Part shown: one piece after another, positions 1-10,687 of the stretch
Position numbering within the stretch: position 1 is the first letter of the stretch
Layout of the letters: each line of letters opens with the position of its first letter
NCBI GenBank assembly: GCA_031841125.1
Contig: CM063109.1
Coordinates: 31,128,038 to 31,192,037 of the forward strand
DNA length: 64,000 bases
Direction: 5' to 3'
Source of the DNA: Acanthococcus lagerstroemiae
Lineage: Eukaryota; Arthropoda; Insecta; Hemiptera; Eriococcidae
Position numbers and translations under genes: made by a program
Notes under the pieces: generated by a model
Told to the model about the DNA's origin: nothing
Databases searched by the model: none
The model's input: only the letters and a program-made list of their open reading frames with translations

Positions 1-289
1 TGCATAGGTGCAAATGGCGATTAATAATGAGCTCGAGGAGGGAATCGGCAATGAGACACAAGAACAACAGCAGAACTTAGTTAAACATCTAAAATTTTAT
101 ATCAGATGTCAGATTATTAAGACCCCCGCGCCACTTCAACATTTTCAACGTTCAGACAACGATAACTACACGGTGTAATTCAAGAAGTTCCGGCACTAAT
201 TTCTTATAAAATGTACAACTGGCGCTATCTGTTAGCAGACGCCGAAACTATGCAATATCATCCCTTAGCTACCCAAAATTAAAATATCA

Positions 290-1052
290 GAGTGACAGAC
301 TGTGTTCCTCTGAAGTGACGTAATTTCGTTACTTCGTCACAATGGAGCAGGCGTGCGCACACAAATTTGGTTTCAAAGTTGGAAAAAGTGGTTCAGAAAC
401 ATTCGAATTGTTAGAAGCCACGTATGGGGATGATTGTTGAAACCGAGGCAAGGTTTTCCAATGGTATGCGCTCGCTGGAAAATGATCTGCGAGAGGTCCG
501 CCCCTCTACTTTTTCTTTTCGATTCTCGCGGGATTATCCACAATGAATTTGTGCCCCCAGACCAAAAAGTAAACGCAGCATCCTACGAAGATGTCATGGA
601 ACGACTTTTGAAGTATATTCGACGCGTGAGACCTGAATTGTATCGCACTGGTGAGTATTTTCCTTTTACAAGAGACACAAGACAATGCGCCAGCCCATTC
701 CTCGTCGTCACTCAATTTTGGGCTCAAAAGTCAGTCACCACAATTCACCATCCGCCCTACTCACCAGATCTGGCTCGGTTAGACTTTTTTTTATTTCCTA
801 AATTAAAAATGGCGATGAAAGGAGAGCGTTTCGAAGATGTTGAGGCGATTCAGAGGAATGTGACCAGGGCTCTGAAAGCCATTCTAGAAGAAGAGTTCTC
901 CAGATCGTTCCAGCGACTGTACGAGCACAGTAATTTGTATTGAACGAGGAGGGGATTATATTGAAAACTAAATAAAAACTTTTCTCTAAACTCTTCTTTT
1001 CTTTAGTGAAAAAAATTAGTCGCCGAACTTTTTGAATGCACTGTGTATAATA
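290..1052 (+). mobile_element. Degenerate mariner element
   Basis: A broken mariner transposon. The transposase remnant lies at 342-943. The stretch after it ends near a mariner-like terminus around 1030-1050, and the left end is near 290. I could not find clean inverted ends or a TA duplication, so both boundaries are approximate. Confidence 0.6.
342..943 (+). pseudogene. Mariner transposase pseudogene
   Basis: Remnant of a mariner (IS630/Tc1/mariner) transposase, the nuclear DDD enzyme that cuts and pastes its own element at TA. The ATG at 342 opens an N-terminal piece with the usual helix-turn-helix start (MEQ..., then KVGKSGSETFELLEATYGDD) that hits a TGA at 438-440. A second frame from 434 to 943 carries the C-terminal catalytic region: the conserved block TTIHHPPYSPDLA followed by DFFLFPKLK, then the tail ending YEHSN. 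The block normally reading DNAPAHSS is visible only in a shifted frame near 680-710. The product is much shorter than the usual 345 residues, so at least one internal deletion, one stop and two frameshifts are present. It is dead. Only the family is secure. Confidence 0.85.
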
Positions 1053-2183
1053 TGTTGTCTTAAAGATGAAGTGATTTTCAACCGCCAGTTTCACTACAGT
1101 CACTTTATCGCACTCAAGCTCGTCTCATTTGAAAGGCAGCGTAGCGCGAGAAATTAGGTGAAAACACTTATGGGCTGATTTTCTGCTTTCGTCAATGGCA
1201 CCCCAATTAATCTTTTTAATGTTTTAGGCTGCGTAAATAATGAGGGCGAGAATGCATCAAGGGCAAGGATAATTGAAAGAACGATTTTTGTATCTCGCGA
1301 AGGAAAAGTTTTACGATTTGTTTTTATAGCTCGACGCGTTTTGAAATATCCAGAGTAAACGTAAAAATAAGGACGAAAGTAAAGCGAGTCTGAGCATCGG
1401 GGTGTTTAATACGTCTCCGAAGACCTCGATCATTCGTTTCCTCGGCTTTTGTGTCACACCGTGAAAGGAAAAACGGGAACGTGAAAGAAAATATTCGGTC
1501 ATGCGATAAAATGCATACCGGGCTCGCCAATAAGGATTTTCTCCCGATAAATCGAGGGATATTTTAGCCGATCCCGGGGACACCCACAATGTCAGCAGAG
1601 CGTGCACGAGCTGAAAGTGTGTTTTTGTAACACTCTTTGTTTCCATCATGTGAGTGCGTGCACTTAAATTGAGTGAGAAATACTCCCATGAGTGTCACAT
1701 ATTCTAAATTGAAGATAGAATCGAAACTGGGTCAAGTTTAAAAATGATCGGATTCCAAAACCATTCAGTTTCACGCCTTCTGTGGACAGGAATAATGTTA
1801 CCCTTATCACAGTCATGGAGAATTTGCTCCCACTGATGTTTGTATTACATATTATTTCCTGAAAGAGTATGAGCCGTATTGGTAATGAGGTATTTTCTGT
1901 ACAGGATACAGGAAGCAATATTTCAATCAGTGCCTAGACTTTTACATGAGGAACATTCGCTCTCTAGCCGACTTGTTCTCCCGTCGACTGCTTATCCCGT
2001 GCCCTCTTTTTTCGGGACTTAGCTTCTCGTTCATTATTACCTAGCATGTTACGTGCTATCAGGTCAGTTTTTATGCTCCGAGGAAGATGGTGGTGTTTCT
2101 AGTTCGAGACGAAAACTTGAGGAAAGTCATAGAAGGAATATTAGAAGAAAAAAATACTTCACAATATATCAGGAAATCTTAAA
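1053..2183. other. No gene recognised
   Basis: About 1.1 kb of AT-rich sequence. The short open frames here show no family motif, codon bias or splice context that I trust. Confidence 0.5.
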
Positions 2184-4136
2184 TAGTCCAAGAAAAATAG
2201 GACCTCAATTCGGACAAAATTGCGGACAAAGGTTTTTCTGCTGAAATGTGTTTTTTGAGGTAGTCTGTACATGCTGTGAAAATTCACCGCCCCCAGACCC
2301 CGAGTGTAGCTCGTGGGGGGGGGGGCGTCTGGAGAATTTCAATTTTTCTCGAAAATTATGCTTCTTAGCGAAAAATGTAAAGACACAAACATTATTCCTC
2401 ATAAAATTTCCTGTAATTTGATACCATGTTTGACCCATCAAAGTTGAACGCTTCGAGCTAAAGAAGCTGATGACTTCCGAAAAATTCTGTTTTTCCTCTT
2501 CCTACAGATTTTTATCTGAGTTTCTCTCCAAAATGCAGCTGCTCATTCCGTCACTATGGTAACTGTTGTTGGAAGTAGGGGCGGAGACTTTCGTGTCACG
2601 TATGTCAGATTTTTTTGCAACATGCCAAAAATTTGTCGGACCTCGGTAAAAAGCTTTTCTTCTCAATTTTTTCAATCGCAGTGAAATAAAAAGAAAATCA
2701 CTTTTATGGTAGAACAGCGACACCTATTGGAATGTTACACAACTCCGAGTGTTTCGGAAACCCGGAGGTGTCTCTGAAGGAGTCGATTCTAGGACACTGC
2801 TTTGGAGAACCAAGCCATGGCCCCCTACAATACCCTTGGTCTACCCTGAACTATCTAACAAGTCCACTGAGCGGGGAGACCAAAGTGACGAACTCAAGAT
2901 GAACGAACCGAAGATGCAAACTAAGAGGCCAGTTTTGTCCATAATTTGTTCAAGATAAACCTGCTCTGTCAGTTCCTGAGATCAAAGCTAGAGGAGCTTG
3001 GGGGAGCCAGAGGTATTAAAGAAAAAAGAATCGCAACTTGCATCAGCCTAAGTAATTAACCAAAACAAATCAACCACTCACTTCAATTTCCACGACGTTC
3101 CACGTCTATATTGAGATTGGACATCGCGTTTGCGGTGGATTTTTAAATTTAAATTAAAATTTTTAAATCGAATAAAAATAAAATAAACTACGCCTGTTCA
3201 TTTTTTAAAACTGGATAAAAATTAAGATTAAGAAATCGGTAAAATAAAAATCAGAAGAAAACGAGGAAGAAATCGAAAGTCTGTCTTACAAAAAAAAAAT
3301 CACTGGTAGTCACCTGATAAAGTCGCGCGATAAATGAAATGAATTTCCAGCACGGCAACAGGTTGCAGAAGAGTCTTTTCAAAGTTAAAGACGACATTTA
3401 GCCAGTAGGGGGAGTGTTAGGTTTCCCTGGCTACCTATGAAAAAATACTAATTTTTGAATTTGTCAAGGGGATGGGGTCCAGCCCCCCTTTACGACTGAA
3501 ATTTTGCGATACGTGGGGAAAATCTAAGTCTCCTCCCCTGGTTGGATGAACAAGTTTCGCCGGTATGGTACGTCATGCGAGTAAAATACTAAGCACACGT
3601 TATTTAGATTCGGATTTTTGAGAAGCTATGTTGTGTACGGATTTTTATTATCTGTTTTTCGCGAATAACTTTTCCATTTATCGTTTTTGGTAATACCTTG
3701 CTTTCATCTGCTGTCTGAATTCTGAATTACACAAGTAAGTCATAAAATAAAAATACTTTCAGTATGCATCATCATCATGTCTTTCCTCTTATATAACGTA
3801 TTTGAACTGAAAAACAGAATCCTTTGGAAGTTATCAGCTCCTTCAGCTCGAAGCGTTTAACTTTGTCAAATATGGTATCAAATTACAGGAAATTTTATGA
3901 GGAATAATTTTTGTATCTTTACATTTTTCGCTAGGAAGCACAATTTTTGAGAAATATGAAAAAAAACTAAAATTTTCCAGACGTTCCGCCCCCTCCCACG
4001 AGCCACGCTCGGGGTCTGGGGGCGGTGAATTTTCACAGCATGTACAGACTACCTCAAGGAACACATTTCAGCAGAAAAACCTTTGTCCGCAATTTTGTCC
4101 GAATTGCGACTTTTTTAATCTATTTTTCCTGGACTA
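2184..4136. mobile_element. Element with ~310-bp terminal inverted repeats
   Basis: The left arm (2184-2497) reappears inverted as the right arm (3809-4136). The outer ends are TAGTCCA and TGGACTA, and the arms share the blocks around ATTCGGACAAAATTGCGGAC, the G-rich stretch reading ...CCCCCAGACCCCGAG... and AACGCTTCGAGCT. Identity looks like 85-90 percent with small indels. The interior of about 1.3 kb has no recognisable transposase. This fits a non-autonomous DNA transposon or foldback element. Flanking AAA on both sides may be a short target duplication but is too simple to trust. Confidence 0.7.
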
Positions 4137-4477
4137 AAAAAGGACCGTGAAACTGCAGGCGGGCAGACAGAAAATTAGGGGACATTTTCAAAAAACATTC
4201 ACCCTATAATATTCATATAGTTTACGGATTTTTAATATCCTTTCTTTGTTTTTGAGATATCCAGTCTCTTTTTAAAACTCAAAACTATTAAGACATGTTA
4301 AGTTTAGACTCTGTTATAATTCGTGTAAATCCGTTCATATTCTTTAAAATCTCTTTAGGATTCTGATGTTAGGATTGGTTAAAACTCATTCAGACTCTTA
4401 AATGTTATATAATAATATGCGACTTCTTTTTTTTTTTTTCATTGATTATTTTTTACCAAGTCCCAATTCTGTAGCAC
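4137..4477. other. AT-rich spacer, nothing recognised
   Basis: AT-rich sequence with a poly-T run near 4428-4440. No gene or repeat unit was identified. Confidence 0.4.
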
Positions 4478-4885
4478 TTGGAATATTATTTACCCAGAAA
4501 TTACGTAGTTGAACAGTATAAATGGTCAAGCAATACGTATTATGGGTTGAACACTTTTATCAGTCAAACAATTTTTGGGTCAAATAATTTTGTTGGTCAA
4601 ACAATTTTTTGGGTTAAACATTTTTACTCGCCGATTAATTTTATTGACCGAGTAATTTTCTTTGTCGAACAATATATATTATTTGTTGAACAATATTATT
4701 GGTCAAACAATTTTATTGGTCGAACAATTTCATAAGTTAGGCAATTTTCATGACCGAATAATTTTATTTTCCGAAAACAATGTAACTGGTCGAACATTTT
4801 TATTGGTCGAATATTTTTATTGGTCTAAGAATTTTATTGGCCGAACACTTTTATTGGTCGAACATTTTTTTGGCCGAACTAGGCC
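4478..4885. repeat. Degenerate tandem array, ~18-20 bp unit
   Basis: About twenty imperfect copies of a unit close to GGTCGAACAATTTTATT follow one another, with variants GGTCAAACAATTTT, GGTTGAACAC and GGCCGAACACTTTT. Unit length varies between about 17 and 24 bp. The open frames across it (rich in NN, FIG and GRT) are a by-product of the repeat and not a gene. Confidence 0.8.
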
Positions 4886-5138
4886 CGCAGCTAGCCTCAT
4901 ATTCGTGACAAGGCAGATGACATGTCACATAAAGCAACTTTTTACAGTGCACTAAGATGCTTAGAAAATGTTTTTAACTGAACAAGTCGAGCAGACCCAT
5001 CAGAGAAGGAACTGCCTCGTCTGCCCAGGCACTGGCTACCGGTAATTTCCCGTGTTCATATGTAACAAATTTTCTTATGGCTAAGCATCAGATCAGTATA
5101 AACAGATATAAATTCATGTCCTATGTAGTACTATATAA

Positions 5139-5360
5139 GTCTGGTTGGCCGAGTGGATAGCGCGCTGGTTTCGGAATCCGGAGATCCCGGGTTCAAGTCC
5201 ACGTAGCAACTCGCTACATTTCGACCTAGGCCGGTTTTTCGACTAGAAGAGAAGAGGGCTAACACAGCCCTAACAGTCTCCCCGACGTCTCTGAGGTAAT
5301 GCTCGAAAGGGCGGATTCCAGGGCTCGGGTTGAGAGTAAATTAGAAAAGAGTACTGTATT
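5139..5360 (+). mobile_element. tRNA-derived SINE
   Basis: A tRNA-like head carries a good RNA polymerase III A box (TGGCCGAGTGG, 5146-5156) and B box (GGTTCAAGTCC, 5190-5200) with normal spacing. The sequence 3' of the B box does not pair to close a T arm or acceptor stem, and an unrelated body of about 150 bp follows. It is therefore a SINE and not a working tRNA gene. The class II look of the D arm suggests a Leu- or Ser-type ancestor, but this is uncertain. The 3' end is approximate. Confidence 0.7.
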
Positions 5361-7159
5361 ATCTAAGATGCTGTAGTACAACAGTGCCTTAGTATATCTT
5401 CAATCTGTTGGCAGACAGGGGTAGACAAGTAAAATTAAACTCAGGTGACAGAGTATGCTACATGGCAACTAGTTTCCCATTATTTAGTATGCCTTCTCAC
5501 TTGATCTCAATTCTAAGTCTTCTGCCTACCATGTAAGTCATGCTACTCGTACATCATACAATGTACACGTGCTCACGAGAAAAACAGTTTCCTAAAAATA
5601 GGTGAGATTTGTACTCCCATAGAAGTCACAACGAATTAGAGAGCATGGTCCCAGATAACGGCAATTCGATTTCGAAAACTAATTCAATTTTACGGTAAAA
5701 ATCATACTTACAGACTTCGGGATATTAGGGCAATCATTCGTCGAAAATGGCGGAACATGCTACAAGAGTGGAATTTCGTTCATCACGATATAAATTTTAT
5801 TGAACATCGACTGTCGTAAATTTGATTCGGATTTATAGTAGAGCTGCGAATAAAAAGGAAACGGTTTTGTTTATTCTTCAGATAATGACGTAGGATAGCG
5901 GCAGCGCTTTTAGCGCGGAGAACGGGTATTTTCTCGAGGGATTTCGAAACGAGGGGTTTTGTTAATACAGTTTTTGACCTACATCCTAGTTTTCTGCTGC
6001 AGCACCGGCGAGTCTTAACGACGTGTATATTGAGGGTGTCTTAAAATACCGATAACCACCGCTGTAACGTTTTTCGCATCGCCCAGATGGTCGTAATCTG
6101 CTAGTTCGCAGCCAAAAAACTATACAAAATGCGAATAATTTCGGAGTATTGATTTACATCCAGGAGAGCAGACTGATACTGCGGTCGATTGTTGTGCACA
6201 AAATACGGTTTCAGTTGTATATAAGCAACAGAACTTGAAAACGCATCCGATAAATTACCTTCGTAGTTGCTTGGTTGGTCATTTTTCATGGGAAAGGTGG
6301 ATTATTGGTGTGTGTTCGTGATTCGATCCGGATTCATGTAAAGGTCTGGAGTGATTAGGAGCCTGAAGGGTTTAGCTAGTCAAGGTGCTAGGAAGAATGA
6401 AGTAAAATTGAAAGAAAACGGCGAGACACGCCAGTTAGAAATGAAGGTAGAATTCAAAAATGCTGGTAATGACCTACAATTTGGGTTCGACTTTTTTTCC
6501 CTGATCGAAAATATTCAGCTCCAGGTTAAACTTAAACGTTATTGCGTCTTGCGATTTCCTTGTAACTGGTCAATAATCGACATAAATGGAAGTGCCATAA
6601 TCACATTTTACATAGCTATGGATTTTAATACATGAAGTGTTAGTTCAGTAAATGAAGCACCGAAATGTGGCTGAATATTCAAAAGAAATCACTCCAAGAT
6701 GAAACTTGGCAGTACTAATATTCTTTACCATCACCCTGATTGTCATTCGAAAATTCCGCAAATATTAAAGGTAAGCTAACGGCGCCACGGGGGGAGAGGG
6801 AGAAGTAAATCTGGGTTTTGGGAAAATATTTCGCTTCCTATGCATCTACCGTATAGAAAAAATGTTGATGACAAAAAATACTAAATTTGCCATAAAGAAG
6901 TTCAGTCAAATGTTTGAGTAGAATCAAAAGTTTTGCTGATAATCAAATCATTAAAATATAAATGGTGTCCTATAACTGGAAGTGGCTGTAGTTTATCGCT
7001 CTCGGTCATTCTTATGACTACTAAAATATTAAAAACATTAACTTGCAATAATTGTATGCCAGTATTCAGTAGCGTTGTAGCTTGTCTAGAGGGTGTCCAG
7101 TTATCGTAAAATGAATTTGGGCATACGAAAATGTTCTCGCTTGTATCCAAAATGTTTCT
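5361..7159. other. No gene recognised
   Basis: About 1.8 kb with only short frames. A 94-codon frame at 6351-6635 and an 82-codon frame at 6902-7150 (minus) match nothing I know. The latter could be the far C-terminal end of the hAT remnant next door, but I cannot show it. Confidence 0.4.
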
Positions 7160-7985
7160 CTAAATGTTTCTCTAGGTGCTTTCTTTTTTGTGAAAGAATT
7201 AATGATTCTTTCAAAATCTATTGTTAAAAATAATTCTGATTCTATTGCCCCAGTTTAAACGATCCTCAGTAGTTGTAGTCCTCAAATAGCTTTTTATCCG
7301 CTTCAAACATGAAAACGATCGTTCTGCACTTCAATTTGTTACGGCTGTGCTGTTGAAGATTCTATAAGCAATATCAACAGCTCTTTCAAATAATTACTTC
7401 GAAAAGATTTTCAACATTTCTCAGCCTCTACTCTTAATTCATTTTCATCAGTTTCTCCGAAATGCAGAAGAGCCCCTAATTCCTTGAAAATGGTTTATCA
7501 GCTCTAATATGGCATTCAAAATGGGCATGCATGAATTTAGCCAGTAGTTATTTCTTCCTTTGACGTATCCTTAATTTGTTTCGTCAGTCTAGAGAGGTCT
7601 GCATTTCTGACGTTTCACATCATCCTTATACATTTTATTGAGAGTTTTTTGGCTCTCTTTCCATGTAAGTCAATATTTTTATGAATATCGCGAGTTAGTA
7701 AAAACTCCCGCGTTAGTGTCTATGCCCTGTATACTTCTTGGGATACCGCATTAAATCGATTGAGCAAAGCAGACTAAATAGCTAGCATAAAAGCTGTTTC
7801 TGGATTCTCCAATATTTGTCGCAAAATTATTTTGCTGTTTCTGTTGTCAGCTTTTTGGAGACTATTGTCCTCAATGGATCTTAAAGCCTTATGTATTTCT
7901 TGCCAGGACTCAACAAGAGCTTGTACTACATCGGCTCAGGCTGAACATCGAGTTGTAGACAGAGGTTTCAACTGCTTTCTCTTCC
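7160..7985 (-). pseudogene. hAT transposase remnant (ZMYM1-like)
   Basis: Reading the minus strand from about 7975 down to 7735 gives, with two stops, KQLKPLSTTRCSA, then DVVQALVESWQEIHKAL, ENPETAF and LNRFNAVSQ. This matches the middle of the hAT transposases often annotated as zinc finger MYM-type protein 1-like, whose consensus runs LKRLSDTRWSAR, KALVENYEEIQEAL, LNKLETAIM and LQRFN. The region down to 7160 keeps scattered similarity but is full of stops. The DDE catalytic residues and zinc finger are not visible. No ends were found. The element is dead and abuts a LINE fragment at about 7988. Confidence 0.7.
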
Positions 7986-7989
7986 CTAA

Positions 7990-8885
7990 AATTGGACTTT
8001 GAATCTTCTGTATGTAAGTAGATCTCTCAGGATGGTAGTGAGTAGTTTGTAATTCTCTGATAGGTCATAAGCTTTTTAGTAACAAGTTTTGGTTTACAGT
8101 GTCATATGCGGCGGTTAGATCAATGAATAGTACTCCTGTAACAAGTTTCTCTTGATACCTTTTTTCAATATCCCGTCACACGAACCAAGACGAGTAGGTG
8201 AGGGGTGAGTAAAGAGGAAGTGTGTCCGACTATGGGGGACCTGCATTTCAGGCGAGTGCTCGGGGAGCGCAGACCTCGGTCAGTATGGAACCCCATGGTG
8301 GCCCTTGCAGGACGCGCGCACCGGAAGCGGCCCGGCGAAATGGGGGCTCGGGCCCGGCCCAAAAGCGTCCCTCCGGTCACTGATGCGATACTCGAAATGG
8401 TAGTTTCCGGGTCTGAGGATTCGGCGTCATAGGGACCACTTTGGCATATGTGCATCGCCGTACGTCCCACCATACCATGTTTAGCACTTGATCAGTGTTA
8501 CTTTTTCCTGCACGAAATCCTGCTCGGTCCTTGACTTATTTCCACTGTGCTAGATATCAGCTCCTAATTATTCTCTCAAACACTTTCATTAAATGATTAA
8601 GTAGTAAAATTGGTCTGTAGCTAGCTGGGGATTTGTCGTTCTCTGGCTTCAGGATTGCTATTACGAGTATATTGACTTTTTTCCATGAATTTGGAACTCT
8701 GCGTTTTTTATTTTTTATTATTACTTTATTGAAGCTTTTTTTTTCTTACCAATTTGGGCGCTTCAAGGCTTAGCTATTTTAACTGTTCGGTCATTATGTC
8801 ATCTGGTCCTAGAGCCTTTCGGTTTTTCATTATTTTGCTTATTTTGATTGCACCGTGGATTTCTTTAGTGGTGATTGGATTTTCC
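7990..8885 (-). pseudogene. Jockey/CR1-like LINE reverse transcriptase remnant, split
   Basis: The minus strand carries a decayed reverse transcriptase from a non-LTR retrotransposon. From 8885 down: the ALGPDDI block (fingers), VPNSWKKVNILVIAILKPENDKSPASYRPI read as PNSWKK, AILKPENDKSPASYRPI and LMKVFERII, then RAGFRAGKSNTDQVLN at about 8485-8530. The next part, VTGVLFIDLTAAYDTVN with the first catalytic Asp, sits at 8050-8150, and LLTYRRFKV at about 8000. The two halves are consecutive in intact elements, so the 300-bp unit at 8173-8472 is an insertion. Several stops and the loss of the YADD half show that it is dead. Confidence 0.8.
8173..8472 (+). repeat. GC-rich LINE 3'-tail unit, copy 1
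   Basis: About 300 bp, much richer in G and C than its surroundings. It begins ACGAACCAAGACGAG and ends CATCGCCGTACGTCCCACCA. It is closely related to the unit at 57058-57376, and in inverted orientation to 37369-37462 and 49302-50815. At the last locus it directly follows the stop of an R1-like LINE, so I read it as a 5'-truncated LINE 3' untranslated tail. It interrupts a different LINE. Open frames across it are incidental. I found no clear target duplication here. Confidence 0.75.
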
Positions 8886-9551
8886 AAAAAAAAATAAGTT
8901 ATTTTTGTTTCAATTTCTTTGACTTTTATTTTCCTGATTCTTGCTTTAAGCTTTCGGTCTTTTATTTTTTATCAGTTGACTAGCTATGTGGTTTGCTGTA
9001 ACCTTTGAGATTCTTGTTTTATTTGACCCGTTTTCACTTAAGTTTTTAAGGAGTCCCCATGCCTTGATACTGCTTTGTTTCATGTACAGGGACTTCATCA
9101 GCTCGATTCACTTTTTTTGCGTTTGTTCCATCGCCAATCGCTCCGGTGACTGATCTGCCAGTTCCGAATATGGAAGAAAATAGAAGTAAATGTTGAAGTT
9201 CTGAAATTTGTAGAGAAGAATTTGTCTGAAAATTAGAATACCTGCCGCATCTTCTTCACAAGATTGGAAGATGTCACCAGTTTTACTTTTTTCTAATTAA
9301 GAGTAGGGCAAGAAATGAGAGTAAATATTGAGGTTCTAAAATTTGTAGGAAAAAATGTGGGTGAACATTTGGATACTTGCTTTCTATTTCTAAGGATCTG
9401 TATGTAGTTGAAATGGACGGGTTGGGTTCTCGGGATTTTGGTTTAAAAAACTCATCGAGTCGGTGGCCTAGCCAGCGGGGTCGTGGGAACCTAGATCTCC
9501 TTGAAACTTCGTCTGATAGTGGGTTTTCTAATTTTAGCATCCCCTCTAGCA
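8886..9551. other. Probable LINE flank, nothing clear
   Basis: AT-rich sequence that may hold the further upstream part of the LINE remnant (minus strand) to about 9150. The frames are too broken to assign. Confidence 0.35.
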
Positions 9552-9959
9552 CAGGGGTGACAAGTTTTGATTTTCCCGTGTGTAGCATTATGCAAAACAA
9601 CTTTTTTTCAAAAACTGACCAAGAAATTTCTACCTTCTCCCTCCCCCCTGAAAATTTTTTTTCAAAGTTTTAAGAATCAACCCTCTACAGAAAGGCTTAT
9701 TATTTATCGTAATAAAAAACATTTAAAACATCAAATAAAAATCAGCCACATTTTTGATTTTACGAAGTACAGTGGTGATGACTGATCATAAATTTAGAAA
9801 AGTAGATATTTTCTTGAGGTAAATCCCCCCCCCCCCGTAAAGTATGGTGCAAAATTTTTTAGAGTATAGCAGAGTTTTTTTTCTAATTTTCCCAAATGTA
9901 GCAAAAATGTTCCCGTGTGTAGCACTTGCACGCCTGCTACAGCCAACTTGCCACCCCTG
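9552..9959. mobile_element. hAT-type MITE, 408 bp
   Basis: Inverted ends CAGGGGTGACAAGTT and AACTTGCCACCCCTG (one mismatch) bound the element. It is flanked by CTCTAGCA (9544-9551) and CTCCAGCA (9960-9967), 7 of 8 identical, the 8-bp duplication expected of hAT transposition. A C-run lies at about 9825-9836. No transposase is present. Confidence 0.85.
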
Positions 9960-10267
9960 CTCCAGCACCGCCACCCCCTTTGGTCAAGACTGTACCCCCT
10001 TTGAACACTAGGCTGACTACCTTACTACATCGATTTTTGGTACTTCGGCCAAAACTTTCTTCTCTCTTTTCATCTTCTCTTTCGGTAACCGTTCGTAATT
10101 AGCTCCGCTCACATGCGTCGCTGGAAATGTTGTTTTTCTTTTGGGTGGGAGGGTAATTTTTTCAGTAATGTTGACCTACATTCTTCATCGGCGTTGGTGG
10201 ATTTTCTGGGGGAGGGGTGTAGTATGTTGTATCAAAGTTTAGAATGGGAAAATTTTATTATAATGAC

Positions 10268-10580
10268 CAGGGCTACAATTTCTATGGCTTAGGTACGGGT
10301 ATAAGTTTCAAAAGTTGCATTATCTTCTGGGTGCATCTCCTATTAAAAGAAGATTGGACTCTTAAGGAGATACTTTGCTGATGGATCATTTTAAAATATG
10401 ATAAAAATTGTCTCAGTGTATCCAACTTAATTTTTCCTCCGAAATGATATACCAATATTGTATTTGCATATTTATGCATATTTTAAAATTTTGGCACATA
10501 TTTTCGGCATATTATTTAGACTAGTGCATAAAATATGCGCATATTCCGCTATTTTTTGTGCATAAAAATTACAGCCCCTG
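10268..10580. mobile_element. hAT-type MITE, 313 bp
   Basis: The ends are CAGGGCTACAATTTCTATG and, inverted, CAGGGGCTGTAATTTTTATG. The flanks carry a perfect 8-bp duplication, ATAATGAC, at 10260-10267 and 10581-10588. The interior is rich in GCATATTT-like motifs. It is non-autonomous, with no coding remnant. Confidence 0.9.
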
Positions 10581-10687
10581 ATAATGACGATAAATCGAAG
10601 TATCAGCTTATAAGAGACTTCGCATGTTCGCTTGTATGACATACTCATGTGAGTCGTGTGAGATATTATCACTATATGCGCGTATTA

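Noticed and set aside
4478..4885. CRISPR array
   Set aside because: Units are directly adjacent and diverged, without constant repeats separated by unique spacers, and the context is eukaryotic.
5139..5210. Functional tRNA gene
   Set aside because: The T arm and acceptor stem do not close, and a SINE body follows.
8165..8473. Frames of 75-102 codons in the GC-rich block as coding
   Set aside because: The block is a repeated LINE tail; frames differ between copies and follow from GC content.
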